From Thermomonas beijingensis (GTDB lineage: Bacteria; Pseudomonadota; Gammaproteobacteria; Xanthomonadales; Xanthomonadaceae), in contig NZ_JAIQDJ010000001.1 in the NCBI RefSeq assembly GCF_020034655.1, forward strand, positions 558,001 through 622,000: a stretch of DNA of 64,000 bases, given 5' to 3'. Shown in pieces: positions 21,639-29,430 of this stretch. Numbering within the stretch: position 1 is the first letter of the stretch; every line of letters begins with the position of its first letter. The position numbers and the translations under genes are program-made. Below the pieces are notes generated by a model, which saw nothing but the letters and a program-made list of their open reading frames with translations, was not told the origin of the DNA and did no database searches.

Positions 21639-22442
21639 TTGACATCGCTCTTTACCGCCGCCCGCAGGTGTCTTGATGCCGCCACTGCGGATGACAAGCC
21701 CGCACGGACGCTGCGATGGGCGGACGCGTTTGCACGCGGTGAATTGTCGATTCCTGACGACGCCTCGCCACCCGAGGCGATTGGCATGCCGGGCCGTCCG
21801 GCCACCCCAACATTGGTACATCCGCGTGACTTGCCACGGCGCGGGTTTGGCAGTATCGAGGGGCGTGCGGCATTCATTCATGCCGTAGCGCATATCGAAT
21901 TCAATGCGATGGATTTGGCGTGGGACGCGGTGTATCGCTTTCGCGGATTGCCGGCGCAGTTTTATGCCGACTGGGTGCAAGTGGCGCACGACGAAGCGCG
22001 GCACTTCAATTTTCTGCGCGCACGGTTGCGTGAACTTGGGTTTGACTACGGCGATTTCGATGCGCACAACGGGCTGTGGGAAATGGCCGAGAAAACCGCG
22101 CACGATGGCTTGGCGCGGATGGCGCTGGTGCCGCGTGTACTGGAGGCGCGCGGGCTGGATGTCACGCCGGGGATGATCGTGAAATTGCGCGGGCTGGGCG
22201 ACCACGCCACTGCCGATATCCTCGGGCTTATTTTGCGCGAAGAAATCGCCCACGTTGCCGCCGGGTCACGCTGGTATCGCTGGCATTGTGAGCGCGCCGG
22301 AGTCGAGCCGCGGACACGCTTTCGCGAATTGCTGCGCGAGTACGCCAGCGGTGTGCTGCACAAGCCGTTCAATACCGAAGCGCGGCTCGAGGCGGGGTTT
22401 GATCTCGAGGAATTGGAAAGCCTGCTGGCCGCAGCGGGTTAA
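21639..22442 (+). CDS. DUF455 ferritin-like protein
   Basis: Protein of 267 residues of the DUF455 family, a helical fold with ferritin-like metal motifs. Glu/His pairs are visible in HAVAHIEFNAMDLA, VAHDEARHFNFLRARL and LREEIAHVAAGSRWYRW, consistent with a di-metal site. Function is unknown; one E. coli-type relative is linked to tRNA hydroxylation only at superfamily level. The only N-terminal start seen is TTG at 21639, four bases after the purF stop and without a strong ribosome site, so the start is uncertain. A long inverted repeat follows the gene. Confidence 0.82.
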   Translation: MTSLFTAARRCLDAATADDKPARTLRWADAFARGELSIPDDASPPEAIGMPGRPATPTLVHPRDLPRRGFGSIEGRAAFIHAVAHIEFNAMDLAWDAVYRFRGLPAQFYADWVQVAHDEARHFNFLRARLRELGFDYGDFDAHNGLWEMAEKTAHDGLARMALVPRVLEARGLDVTPGMIVKLRGLGDHATADILGLILREEIAHVAAGSRWYRWHCERAGVEPRTRFRELLREYASGVLHKPFNTEARLEAGFDLEELESLLAAAG

Positions 22443-22452
22443 CGCGCCCGCA

Positions 22453-22557
22453 CCCACGCATGGCGGGCTGCCCCTGAAGCAAAATCAAGGAGGAGGCAGC
22501 GGCCACAAGGCCGATGCCGGGGGACATTCGCGCAAGGGGCAGCCCACCGTGCGTGGG
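22453..22557. repeat. Long imperfect inverted repeat between DUF455 and lpxH
   Basis: Arms 22453-22475 and 22535-22557 (23 bases each) are reverse complements with two mismatches. They enclose 59 bases that include a GGAGGAGGCAGC run. The right arm ends two bases from the lpxH stop. The size resembles a MITE or a REP doublet; it may also end transcription from both convergent genes. Its arm sequence differs from the element at 13127-13234. Confidence 0.75.
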
Positions 22558-22559
22558 CA

Positions 22560-23291
22560 TCACGCCGCAGGCAGTGCGGCTAGCGCAAACCCATCCGCGT
22601 CCACCCGCAACACCGAGCCCTGTTCGTACCAATCACCCAGTACGATGCGGCTGCATCCGTCGCCTTCATCATGGATTGCCGGGCGGTGGGTATGGCCGTG
22701 GATCATCCGCGTCACCCCAAAGCGCGCAAACCAGTCCCGCACCGTGGCAGGCGAAACATCCCCAATGGTTTCGGCCATCCCCTTTGCTACCAATTCGCCG
22801 TAGCGCGCCTTGCTGGCGGTGCGCGCTTGCGCGGCAAAGGCCAGCCGCGATTGCAATGGCTGTGCAAGGAATTGCGCCTGCCACTGCGGGTCACGGGTTT
22901 GCGTGCGGAATTGCTGATAGGCGGTGTCATCGGTACACAGCAGATCGCCGTGCAGAAGCAGTGTGGGTTGGCCGTACAGGTCGATGTGGGTGGGGTCGTC
23001 CAGCAAGGTCATGCCGCAGCGTGCGGCGTAGGTTTCGCCCAACAGGAAATCACGGTTGCCGCGAATGAAATAGGTTCGCACGCCGGCGTTGGCCAGGGCA
23101 CCCAATTTTTCAGCCACCAATGCACCCGCCGCGGACGGATCGTCATCGCCCACCCAGGCTTCGAACAAGTCACCGAGGATGTACAGCGCATCGGCACTGC
23201 GGGCCTCGCCAGCAAGGAAATGGCCAAACAGTGCAGTGATCTCGGGGCGTTCGGGGTCGAGGTGGAGGTCGGAAATGAAGAGGGTGGTCAT
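22560..23291 (-). CDS. lpxH: UDP-2,3-diacylglucosamine diphosphatase
   Basis: Protein of 243 residues. A calcineurin-like metallophosphoesterase that hydrolyses UDP-2,3-diacylglucosamine to lipid X in lipid A synthesis, at the inner membrane. All metal motifs are present: FISDLHLD at the N-terminus, [36 protein letters not shown] and [12 protein letters not shown]. The ATG at 23291 gives [11 protein letters not shown]; in-frame codons upstream add 46 residues without similarity and overlap the gltX promoter region. It diverges from gltX. Confidence 0.96.
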   Translation of the reverse strand: MTTLFISDLHLDPERPEITALFGHFLAGEARSADALYILGDLFEAWVGDDDPSAAGALVAEKLGALANAGVRTYFIRGNRDFLLGETYAARCGMTLLDDPTHIDLYGQPTLLLHGDLLCTDDTAYQQFRTQTRDPQWQAQFLAQPLQSRLAFAAQARTASKARYGELVAKGMAETIGDVSPATVRDWFARFGVTRMIHGHTHRPAIHDEGDGCSRIVLGDWYEQGSVLRVDADGFALAALPAA

Positions 23292-23380
23292 CGCTGGATT
23301 GTAAGACGCTCGGCGCGGCAAAGCGCCAACCCGTTCCTGCAAGGAAACAAACGGCGCAAGTGCCGGTCTCTTCCAGCAGC

Positions 23381-23386
23381 TAAAAT
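23381..23386 (+). promoter_or_regulatory. Putative -10 element for gltX
   Basis: TAAAAT lies 29 bases before the gltX ATG in the lpxH-gltX divergent gap. No strong -35 is seen. Confidence 0.4.
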
Positions 23387-23415
23387 ACGCAATTGCCCCG
23401 TCCACGTTGCCGCCC

Positions 23416-24819
23416 ATGACCACCCGCACCCGCTTCGCCCCATCCCCTACCGGCTACCTGCATATCGGCGGTGCGCGCACCGCGCTGTATTGCTGGCTGG
23501 AGGCGCGCCGCAAGCGTGGGCAGTTCATCCTGCGCATCGAAGATACCGACCGCGAGCGCAGCACGCAGGCGGCGATCGACGCAATTCTGGAGGCGATGGA
23601 CTGGCTGGGACTGGACTGCGACGAAGGCCCGATCTATCAGACCCATCGCCTCGATCGCTACAAGGAAATGGCCGAACAGTTGGTCGCTTCCGGGCACGCC
23701 TATTACGCCTACGAGACCAAGGAAGAACTCGAAGCGATGCGCGCAGTGGCCGAAGCGGCCAAGGAGAAGCCGCGCTACAACGGTGCGTATCGGGATGCCA
23801 ACGCCGGCTGGCGCGATGACCCCAATCGCGTGATCCGCTTCAAGACCCCGGTCGATGGCGTGGTGGCGTGGGACGACAAGGTGAAGGGCCGGATCGAGAT
23901 CGCCAACAGCGAACTCGACGACCTCGTGATCTTTCGCAGCGACGGCTATGCCACCTACAACTTTGCAGTGGTGGTGGACGACATCGATATGCGCATCAGC
24001 GATGTGGTGCGTGGCGATGACCATGTCAACAACACGCCGCGTCAGATCAATATCTACAAAGCGCTGGGCGCCCCGGTGCCGCGCTTCGCGCACCTGCCGA
24101 TGATCCTTGACGAACACGGCGCCAAGCTGTCGAAGCGAACCGGCGCGGCCGACGTGATGCAGTATCGTGATGCCGGCTACCTGCCGCATGCGCTGCTGAA
24201 TTATCTGGTGCGCCTTGGCTGGTCACATGGCGATCAGGAAATCTTCTCGATTGCCGAAATGCAGTCGCTGTTCGACCTTGCCGATGTCAACGCAAAAGCC
24301 TCGCGACTGGATCCGGCCAAGCTCGGCTGGCTCAACCAGCAATACCTGAAGTCGGACGACCCCGAGGCCGTCGCGAAGCACCTTGTCTGGCACCTGGAGC
24401 AGGCCGGCTACGACCTGTCGAAGGGGCCGAAGCCGGCCGAGTTGGTCATCGCGCTGCGCGAGCGCGCGCAGACACTGAAGGAGATCGCCGAGAAGTCCGC
24501 GGTGTGGTTCCAGCCACTGGCCACCTACGACGAAGCGTCGGTGACCAAGCACCTGAAGGAAGCCGCGCGCGAGCCGCTGGCGCAGATGCGGACGCGGCTT
24601 GCCACGCTGGCGGACTGGTCGCCGGAGCCGATCCACGATGTCGTCAAGGCAGTGTCCGAGGCGCTCGGCATCGGCATGGGCAAGATCGCGCAGCCGCTGC
24701 GGGTAGCCATCACCGGCACCCAGGTCAGCCCGGATATCGGCTGGACGGTGTATCTGTGTGGGCGCGGGGAAGCGTTGGCACGCATTGACGCAGCCATCGG
24801 CATGTTGCCGCGGGCCTGA
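23416..24819 (+). CDS. gltX: Glutamate-tRNA ligase
   Basis: Protein of 467 residues, a class I aminoacyl-tRNA synthetase. HIGH-type motif: [22 protein letters not shown]-type: [10 protein letters not shown]. The GluRS-specific region [13 protein letters not shown] and a C-terminal anticodon-binding helical domain are present. The ATG at 23416 ([13 protein letters not shown]) is preferred over one three codons earlier. zur begins 20 bases downstream on the same strand. Confidence 0.97.
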   Translation: MTTRTRFAPSPTGYLHIGGARTALYCWLEARRKRGQFILRIEDTDRERSTQAAIDAILEAMDWLGLDCDEGPIYQTHRLDRYKEMAEQLVASGHAYYAYETKEELEAMRAVAEAAKEKPRYNGAYRDANAGWRDDPNRVIRFKTPVDGVVAWDDKVKGRIEIANSELDDLVIFRSDGYATYNFAVVVDDIDMRISDVVRGDDHVNNTPRQINIYKALGAPVPRFAHLPMILDEHGAKLSKRTGAADVMQYRDAGYLPHALLNYLVRLGWSHGDQEIFSIAEMQSLFDLADVNAKASRLDPAKLGWLNQQYLKSDDPEAVAKHLVWHLEQAGYDLSKGPKPAELVIALRERAQTLKEIAEKSAVWFQPLATYDEASVTKHLKEAAREPLAQMRTRLATLADWSPEPIHDVVKAVSEALGIGMGKIAQPLRVAITGTQVSPDIGWTVYLCGRGEALARIDAAIGMLPRA

Positions 24820-24838
24820 GTGACCCCATAATCCAGTC

Positions 24839-25333
24839 ATGGCCAAGCCGCACACCTGCACCGATCCCAAACACCACGTCCACGATGCCAAAGGCTTCGT
24901 GACGGCGGTGGAGCGTGCCTGTGGTGAACGCGGGCTGCGCCTGACCGACATCCGTGCGCGGGTGCTGGGGCTGATTGCCGATGCCGGCCAGCCGATCAAG
25001 GCCTATGACCTGCTCGACAAAGTGCGTGATGGCGAAGGCGCAGGCGCGGCCGCGCCACCCACCGTGTATCGCGCACTGGACTTTCTGTTGGCCAATGGCT
25101 TCATCCACAAGTTGGAATCCATCAACGCATTCGTGGCTTGCCACCACCCCAATGCCGCGCAACATTCGGTGCCGTTCCTGATTTGCAACCGCTGCCATGC
25201 GGCCACCGAGTTGGAAGACGCCAGCATCGTGGCCACGCTGGATGCCGCCGCACGCAAGTTGGGCTTTGCGCCACAAGCACAGACCCTGGAAGTGCACGGG
25301 CTGTGCGCACGCTGTGCAGATTCCGTAGGCTGA
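24839..25333 (+). CDS. zur: Fur-family zinc uptake regulator
   Basis: Protein of 164 residues with a Fur-type winged helix (RLTDIRARVLGLIADAGQPIKAYDLLDKV, then PPTVYRALDFLLANGFIHKLES). Two CxxC pairs for the structural zinc are visible: ICNRCH and LCARCA. The N-terminus is rich in Cys/His (KPHTCTDPKHHVHDAKG). Location directly before a zinc-transport locus with Zur-box palindromes supports Zur rather than Fur. It should repress uptake genes when zinc-loaded. A CATAAT hexamer ends six bases before the ATG, so its message may be nearly leaderless. Confidence 0.93.
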   Translation: MAKPHTCTDPKHHVHDAKGFVTAVERACGERGLRLTDIRARVLGLIADAGQPIKAYDLLDKVRDGEGAGAAAPPTVYRALDFLLANGFIHKLESINAFVACHHPNAAQHSVPFLICNRCHAATELEDASIVATLDAAARKLGFAPQAQTLEVHGLCARCADSVG

Positions 25334-25376
25334 CGCACCGCATCGGCGCGGCCGATTGCAACACCGCCGGTACATT

Positions 25377-25394
25377 TTCCCGCCGTAGCGGGAA
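25377..25394 (+). terminator. Small hairpin after zur
   Basis: TTCCCGC-CGTA-GCGGGAA, a 7-bp stem with a 4-base loop, 44 bases after the zur stop. The following CCTTTG is a poor T-run, so termination is uncertain. Confidence 0.35.
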
Positions 25395-25458
25395 CCTTTG
25401 CGGCGTTCCCTTGTCTGGGATTGCAGGCGACGATCATGCCACCCTGCCATCAGTCATG

Positions 25459-25496
25459 TTGACTCGGTGGATCCGTTTTGGTGTTATGTTATAACT
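25459..25496 (+). promoter_or_regulatory. Zinc-operon promoter with Zur box
   Basis: A TTGACT -35 at 25459-25464 is followed 17 bases later by TGTTAT. That hexamer starts a 6-3-6 palindrome, TGTTAT-GTT-ATAACT (25482-25496), one mismatch from perfect and close to the known Zur consensus. The box covers the -10, so zinc-bound Zur should block the barrel-znuA-znuB operon. Confidence 0.8.
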
Positions 25497-25518
25497 TATC
25501 AAAAAGGGTGCCAGCTGG

Positions 25519-26907
25519 ATGCGTCATTCCCTCCTTGTGCTTGCATTGACCGCAAGCTTGGCCCCTGCCGCGCAGGCCACCACCCCCAACGATCACCGCC
25601 GCATCGTCACGCTGGAAGCCCAGGTCAAGGCGCTGCAGGCTGAGCTGCTGGCGATGAAAGCGCAGTTGGTTGCCGTGCCGCAGCAGGCGCCAACGATCGC
25701 CCAATTGCCTGCCGCGTCATCGGCCAGCGTGGAGGCCGAAGTGGATGCGCTGGCCGCCGATCCGGCAACACCGGGCAGTGCTGCCAATACTGGCGTGGAT
25801 GCCCTGGCTGCAGCGCCTGGCAGCAGTGGCGGCGGGGGGGGCAATGCCTTCAACCCGGCGATCAGCATCATTCTCAATGGCAGCTACGCGCATCACTCAC
25901 TGGATCCGGCCAGCTACGCTCGTGCAGGGTTCCCGCGGGCGGGCGAGGGCGGCGGTCCCGGCCCGAATGGATTTTCGCTGGGTGAAAGCGAGATCTCATT
26001 CGCCGCCAATATCGATGACAAGTTCTATGGCCAGTTGACCGCGGCAATTGGCAGTGAAGACGGCCAGGACCATCTTGGGATCGAAGAGGCGTACATCGAA
26101 ACCACTGCGCTGCCCAATGGCGTGAGCCTGCGGTTAGGCCGCTTCTATTCCGCGATTGGCTACCTCAACAGCCATCATCTACATACCGATAATTTCTTCG
26201 ATCGCCCATTGCCGTATCAGGCTTTCCTGGGTGGCCAGTACGGCGATGACGGTGTGCAACTGCGCTGGATAGCCCCCACCACAACCTTCCTCGAAGTGGG
26301 GGCTGAGGCATTCCGCGGCCAAAACTACCCCAGTGGCGGCGCGCAAAACGGCGGGCTGGGCACGCGCAGTGTGTTCGCGCATGTGGGTGGCTCGGCAGGG
26401 AGCGATAACGAATGGCTGGCCGGCGTGTCTGCGCTCAAAACCCGGGTTGCCGGCGGCACCGACGGGTTCAGCGGCGATGCCAATCTGTACCTGCTGGACG
26501 CCACGTGGAAATGGGCGCCGCAGGGCAACTTCAAGGATGGCGGCGTCACCTTGCGTGGCGAAGTCATGTGGGACCGGCGCAACGGTGTGTATGCGGAGCC
26601 AGCCGATCCGGCCACGGTGTTGGCGTGGGACGGACAGCGCCGCGGCGCATATCTGGAGGCGGTGTACCGCTTCAATCGGACGTGGGATGCCGGCTATCGG
26701 TACGACCGTTTATGGGGCAATGCGGCGTTGCCGGTGGGCGGGTTTGACCCGTTCCGGCACAGCGCCGAGCTGACCTGGCGCAACAGCGAGTTCAGCTTGT
26801 TCCGTCTGCAACTCAGCCGCGACACGCCCGCCCCTGGTGCCACCGACAACGCCTTCATCCTGCAATACCAGACCAGCTTGGGCGCGCATGGCGCACACAA
26901 GTTCTGA
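25519..26907 (+). CDS. Zinc-regulated outer membrane beta-barrel protein
   Basis: Protein of 462 residues. A signal peptide (cut after AQA, near 20) precedes a short heptad-like coiled segment (RIVTLEAQVKALQAELLAMKAQL). A Gly/Ala/Ser linker follows, and from about residue 112 (NPAISIILNGSYAHH) a porin-like barrel of amphipathic strands runs to the C-terminal residue Phe, as expected for BAM-assembled proteins. It has no TonB box or plug, so passive or facilitated zinc entry is the likely role. It heads the operon behind a Zur box, with znuA-like 24 bases downstream. Function comes from context. Confidence 0.8.
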   Translation: MRHSLLVLALTASLAPAAQATTPNDHRRIVTLEAQVKALQAELLAMKAQLVAVPQQAPTIAQLPAASSASVEAEVDALAADPATPGSAANTGVDALAAAPGSSGGGGGNAFNPAISIILNGSYAHHSLDPASYARAGFPRAGEGGGPGPNGFSLGESEISFAANIDDKFYGQLTAAIGSEDGQDHLGIEEAYIETTALPNGVSLRLGRFYSAIGYLNSHHLHTDNFFDRPLPYQAFLGGQYGDDGVQLRWIAPTTTFLEVGAEAFRGQNYPSGGAQNGGLGTRSVFAHVGGSAGSDNEWLAGVSALKTRVAGGTDGFSGDANLYLLDATWKWAPQGNFKDGGVTLRGEVMWDRRNGVYAEPADPATVLAWDGQRRGAYLEAVYRFNRTWDAGYRYDRLWGNAALPVGGFDPFRHSAELTWRNSEFSLFRLQLSRDTPAPGATDNAFILQYQTSLGAHGAHKF

Positions 26908-26931
26908 ACCCTCTTCACCAGGAGTCGATCC

Positions 26932-27831
26932 GTGAAAATATTTGCAATCCCCGTCCTGCTTGCCGCCGCCTTGATTGCGACGCCGGCACAGGCCAAGTTG
27001 CGTGTGTTCGCCTGCGAACCCGAATGGGCATCGCTGGTGCATGAACTTGCCGGTGACAAGGTGGATGTGGATGTGGCTACCACCGCGCTGCAGGACGTGC
27101 ACGTGGTGGAAGCCAAGCCCAGCTTGATCGCCAAAGTGCGTGCCGCCGATCTTGCGGTGTGTACCGGTGCTGATCTGGAAATTGGCTGGCTGCCGCAGCT
27201 GTTGCGCCAATCGGGCAATACCAAGCTGGCCTCCGGCCCCGGCGCATTCATGGCGGCGATGCAAGTGAAACGGCTGGAAGTGCCCACGGTGGTGAATCGC
27301 GCCGATGGCGATGTGCATCCGGATGGCAACCCGCATGTGCAAATGGACCCGCGGCGTATCCAGGTGATTGCCAAAGCCCTGGGTGCGCGTTTGCTGCAGT
27401 TGGATCCGGCCAATGCCGCCACCTATCAGGCGCGGTTGGCCGACTTCAATACGCGCTGGACGGCGGCCATGCTGCGCTGGAAAGCCAAGGCGGCGCCGTT
27501 GCGGGGCCGTAAAGTCGTGGTGCACCACATCAGTTGGGCGTATTTGTGGGATTGGCTGGGGATGCAGCAAATTGGCGCGCTGGAACCCAAGCCCGGCGTG
27601 CCGCCCACGGCTGCACATATGGCAAGCCTGGTTGCCGCAACCCGTGACCAGCACGCGCTGACCATTGTGCGTGCCGCCTATCAGGACCCGAAGCCGGCGG
27701 ATTGGTTGGCCTCGCGTACGGGGGTGCCGGCCGTCACCTTGCCGTTTACCGTGGGCGGTGATGCGCAGGCGAAGGATTTGTTTGGCCTGTTCGATTCCAC
27801 CCTCGACAAACTGTTGGCGCAAGTCAAATGA
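26932..27831 (+). CDS. znuA: Zinc ABC transporter substrate-binding protein (ZnuA-like)
   Basis: Protein of 299 residues of the cluster A-I metal-binding family. It starts at GTG 26932 with AGGAG at 26920-26924 and carries a signal peptide (MKIFAIPVLLAAALIATPAQA). Family motifs: FACEPEWASLVHELAG, DVHVVEAKPSLIAKVRAADL, GNPHVQMDPRR and VVHHISWAYLWDWLG, supplying the usual metal-binding histidines. It lacks the long His-rich loop of E. coli ZnuA. It should capture periplasmic zinc for the permease that follows, with which it overlaps by four bases. Confidence 0.9.
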   Translation: MKIFAIPVLLAAALIATPAQAKLRVFACEPEWASLVHELAGDKVDVDVATTALQDVHVVEAKPSLIAKVRAADLAVCTGADLEIGWLPQLLRQSGNTKLASGPGAFMAAMQVKRLEVPTVVNRADGDVHPDGNPHVQMDPRRIQVIAKALGARLLQLDPANAATYQARLADFNTRWTAAMLRWKAKAAPLRGRKVVVHHISWAYLWDWLGMQQIGALEPKPGVPPTAAHMASLVAATRDQHALTIVRAAYQDPKPADWLASRTGVPAVTLPFTVGGDAQAKDLFGLFDSTLDKLLAQVK

Positions 27832-28616
27832 GTCTGAACTGGGAAGGACTGGACATCGCCATCCTTGGGCCGGCCTGCGCCGCCGGCCTGCTGGTACTGG
27901 CCACGCATGTGCCACTGGGCAAGCAGGTGTTGGCGCGCGGCATCATCTTCATTGATCTGGCAATTGCCCAAATCGCCGGGTTGGGCGTGATTCTGGCGCA
28001 ATCATTCGGGGTTGATGCACACGGATTTGGTGTGCAAGGTGCCGCCGCGGTGGCCGCGCTGCTGGGGGCTGGCTTGCTGGCGTGGACCGACAAACGCTGG
28101 CCGGAGCGGCAGGAACCCCTGATCGGCACCCTGTTTGTACTGGCGGCCACCGGCGGCCTGTTATTGCTGGCCAACAATCCACAGGGGGGCGAGCACCTCA
28201 AGGATTTGCTGGTGGGGCAAATTTTGTGGGTGAACTACACCCAGCTGATTCCGGTGGCGCTGTTGTCGGTGCTGTTGCTGGGGCTGATGGGGTGGCGGCG
28301 CGGGCGCTTGAGCGGGCTCTGGTTCTATGGCCTGTTTGCGCTGGCGATCACCGCCTCGGTGCAGCTGGTGGGGGTGTATCTGGTGTTTGCCAGCTTGATC
28401 GTGCCGGCCTTGGCCACGATCACGGTGAAGGGCCGCGCTGGGCTGGGCTGGGCGTATGCCATCGGCGTGCTGGGCTATGTGGGTGGGTTGGTGGCTTCGG
28501 CGCTGCTGGATCTGCCCAGTGGCGCACTGATCGTGTGGGCGCTGGCGGGGTTTGCCCTGTTGGCGCAGGCCGTGCCCGCGCTGCGGCGGCAGGCACCCGT
28601 GGCAGTCACGCATTGA
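27828..28616 (+). CDS. znuB: Metal ABC transporter permease (ZnuB-like)
   Basis: Protein of 262 residues with about eight membrane helices, of the ABC-3/ZnuB permease family. LARGIIFIDLAIAQIAGLGV is the conserved early region and VQLVGVYLVFASLIVPALAT the late one. ATGA overlap with znuA. No znuC ATPase gene is found before or after it, nor anywhere in the window, so either a distant ATPase serves it or this permease subtype works differently. The assignment is by family; metal specificity comes from zur and the Zur boxes. Confidence 0.86.
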   Translation: MSLNWEGLDIAILGPACAAGLLVLATHVPLGKQVLARGIIFIDLAIAQIAGLGVILAQSFGVDAHGFGVQGAAAVAALLGAGLLAWTDKRWPERQEPLIGTLFVLAATGGLLLLANNPQGGEHLKDLLVGQILWVNYTQLIPVALLSVLLLGLMGWRRGRLSGLWFYGLFALAITASVQLVGVYLVFASLIVPALATITVKGRAGLGWAYAIGVLGYVGGLVASALLDLPSGALIVWALAGFALLAQAVPALRRQAPVAVTH

Positions 28617-28662
28617 GCCGGTGGCTGCAGCAGGGCTGGGTTGTGGCCGGGTTCACCCTAGT

Positions 28663-28691
28663 TTGACTGTACTTATGTTATAAAATAACAA
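28663..28691 (+). promoter_or_regulatory. Second Zur box and promoter, upstream of merC-like gene
   Basis: TTGACT at 28663-28668 is a good -35. TGTTAT-AAA-ATAACA at 28676-28690 is a perfect 6-3-6 palindrome of the same type as the box at 25482. It ends one base before the annotated ATG at 28692, so operator, -10 and start codon nearly coincide. Confidence 0.82.
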
Positions 28692-29105
28692 ATGCCAGAG
28701 ATGCCCCGCTCACATTCGCTACTCGATCGCTTGGGTGCCACCGGCGCATTGGTGTGCGCGGTGCATTGCGCGCTGCTGCCGCTGCTGATCGCCGCGCTGC
28801 CCTCGATTGGAGTAGCGGCGTGGCTGGGGGACGGCTTCGAGGTCGGCTTCGTGCTGTTTGCCAGCCTGTTCGGGCTGGCCGTGCTGATGTGGAGCTATCG
28901 CAGGCATCGTGTATTGCGGGCATTAGCCCTGTTGCTGCCGGGGTTGGCGGTGCTGTGGGTTGGCATTTTGTACGCGCCGTTGCACCATTCGCTGCTCCCG
29001 CATGCCGTGGCGATGACTTTCGGCGGCACTCTGGTGGGGCTGGCGCATATTGCCAATTTGCGTCTGAACCACCGTCATGTGCATGGGCCGGCCTGCGCGC
29101 ACTGA
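28692..29105 (+). CDS. MerC-domain membrane protein, probably Zur-regulated
   Basis: Protein of 137 residues with four predicted helices and the MerC-type start GATGALVCAVHCALLPLL, with two cysteines in the first helix. It ends in a His-rich tail (LNHRHVHGPACAH). MerC proteins move mercury or related soft metals across the inner membrane. Here the Zur box suggests a zinc role instead. The first ATG (28692) abuts the Zur box; the second (28701, MPRSHSLLDRLG) fits better with a promoter whose -10 lies near 28686, giving a near-leaderless message. Confidence 0.85.
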   Translation: MPEMPRSHSLLDRLGATGALVCAVHCALLPLLIAALPSIGVAAWLGDGFEVGFVLFASLFGLAVLMWSYRRHRVLRALALLLPGLAVLWVGILYAPLHHSLLPHAVAMTFGGTLVGLAHIANLRLNHRHVHGPACAH

Positions 29106-29135
29106 TCCCCCGAATCCGCCCGCCGGGGCGTACCG

Positions 29136-29144
29136 TGCTAGAAT
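29136..29144 (+). promoter_or_regulatory. Extended -10 promoter for the THX gene
   Basis: TGCTAGAAT, an extended -10, lies 57 bases before the THX start and 30 bases after the MerC-like stop. No -35 match at 17 bases. Confidence 0.5.
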
Positions 29145-29201
29145 GCTCGGCCTCGCGCGCGTCGCGAACACCTCACACGAACCGATTTCAGGAGCAACAC
29201 G

Positions 29202-29366
29202 ATGGGCAAGGGCGACCGCAAGACTGCCAAGGGCAAGCGCTACAACGCCAGCTATGGCAATTCGCGTTCACATTCGGTGACCAAGGCTGCCGGCACTGCC
29301 GCTGCACCGGTCACCAAGAAGGCGGTGAAAGCACCAGCCAAGAAGGTTGTGGCCAAGAAGGCCTGA
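29202..29366 (+). CDS. Small ribosomal protein bTHX
   Basis: A 54-residue basic protein. The N-terminal half (MGKGDRKTAKGKRYNASYG, then NSRSH) is the conserved THX/RPS31-like sequence, a small subunit peptide that sits at the head of the 30S subunit. The C-terminal half is a Lys/Ala/Pro-rich tail. AGGAG at 29190-29194 supports the ATG. It has its own promoter and a hairpin terminator, so it is a separate unit between the zinc locus and the dipeptidase. Confidence 0.9.
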   Translation: MGKGDRKTAKGKRYNASYGNSRSHSVTKAAGTAAAPVTKKAVKAPAKKVVAKKA

Positions 29367-29390
29367 CCCATCCGCTTCCAAGCGTGATCC

Positions 29391-29417
29391 CGAAAGCCCC
29401 GCAGTGCGGGGCTTTCG
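29391..29417 (+). terminator. Hairpin terminator after the THX gene
   Basis: A perfect 12-bp stem (29391-29402 with 29406-29417) with a 3-base loop, 24 bases after the stop, followed by CGTTGTTG, a modest T-rich tail. It may serve the convergent dipeptidase gene too. Confidence 0.75.
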
Positions 29418-29430
29418 CGTTGTTGTAAGG

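Noticed and set aside
26710-27915. A 401-codon minus-strand ORF over the zinc locus
   Set aside because: Antisense of the barrel and znuA genes.
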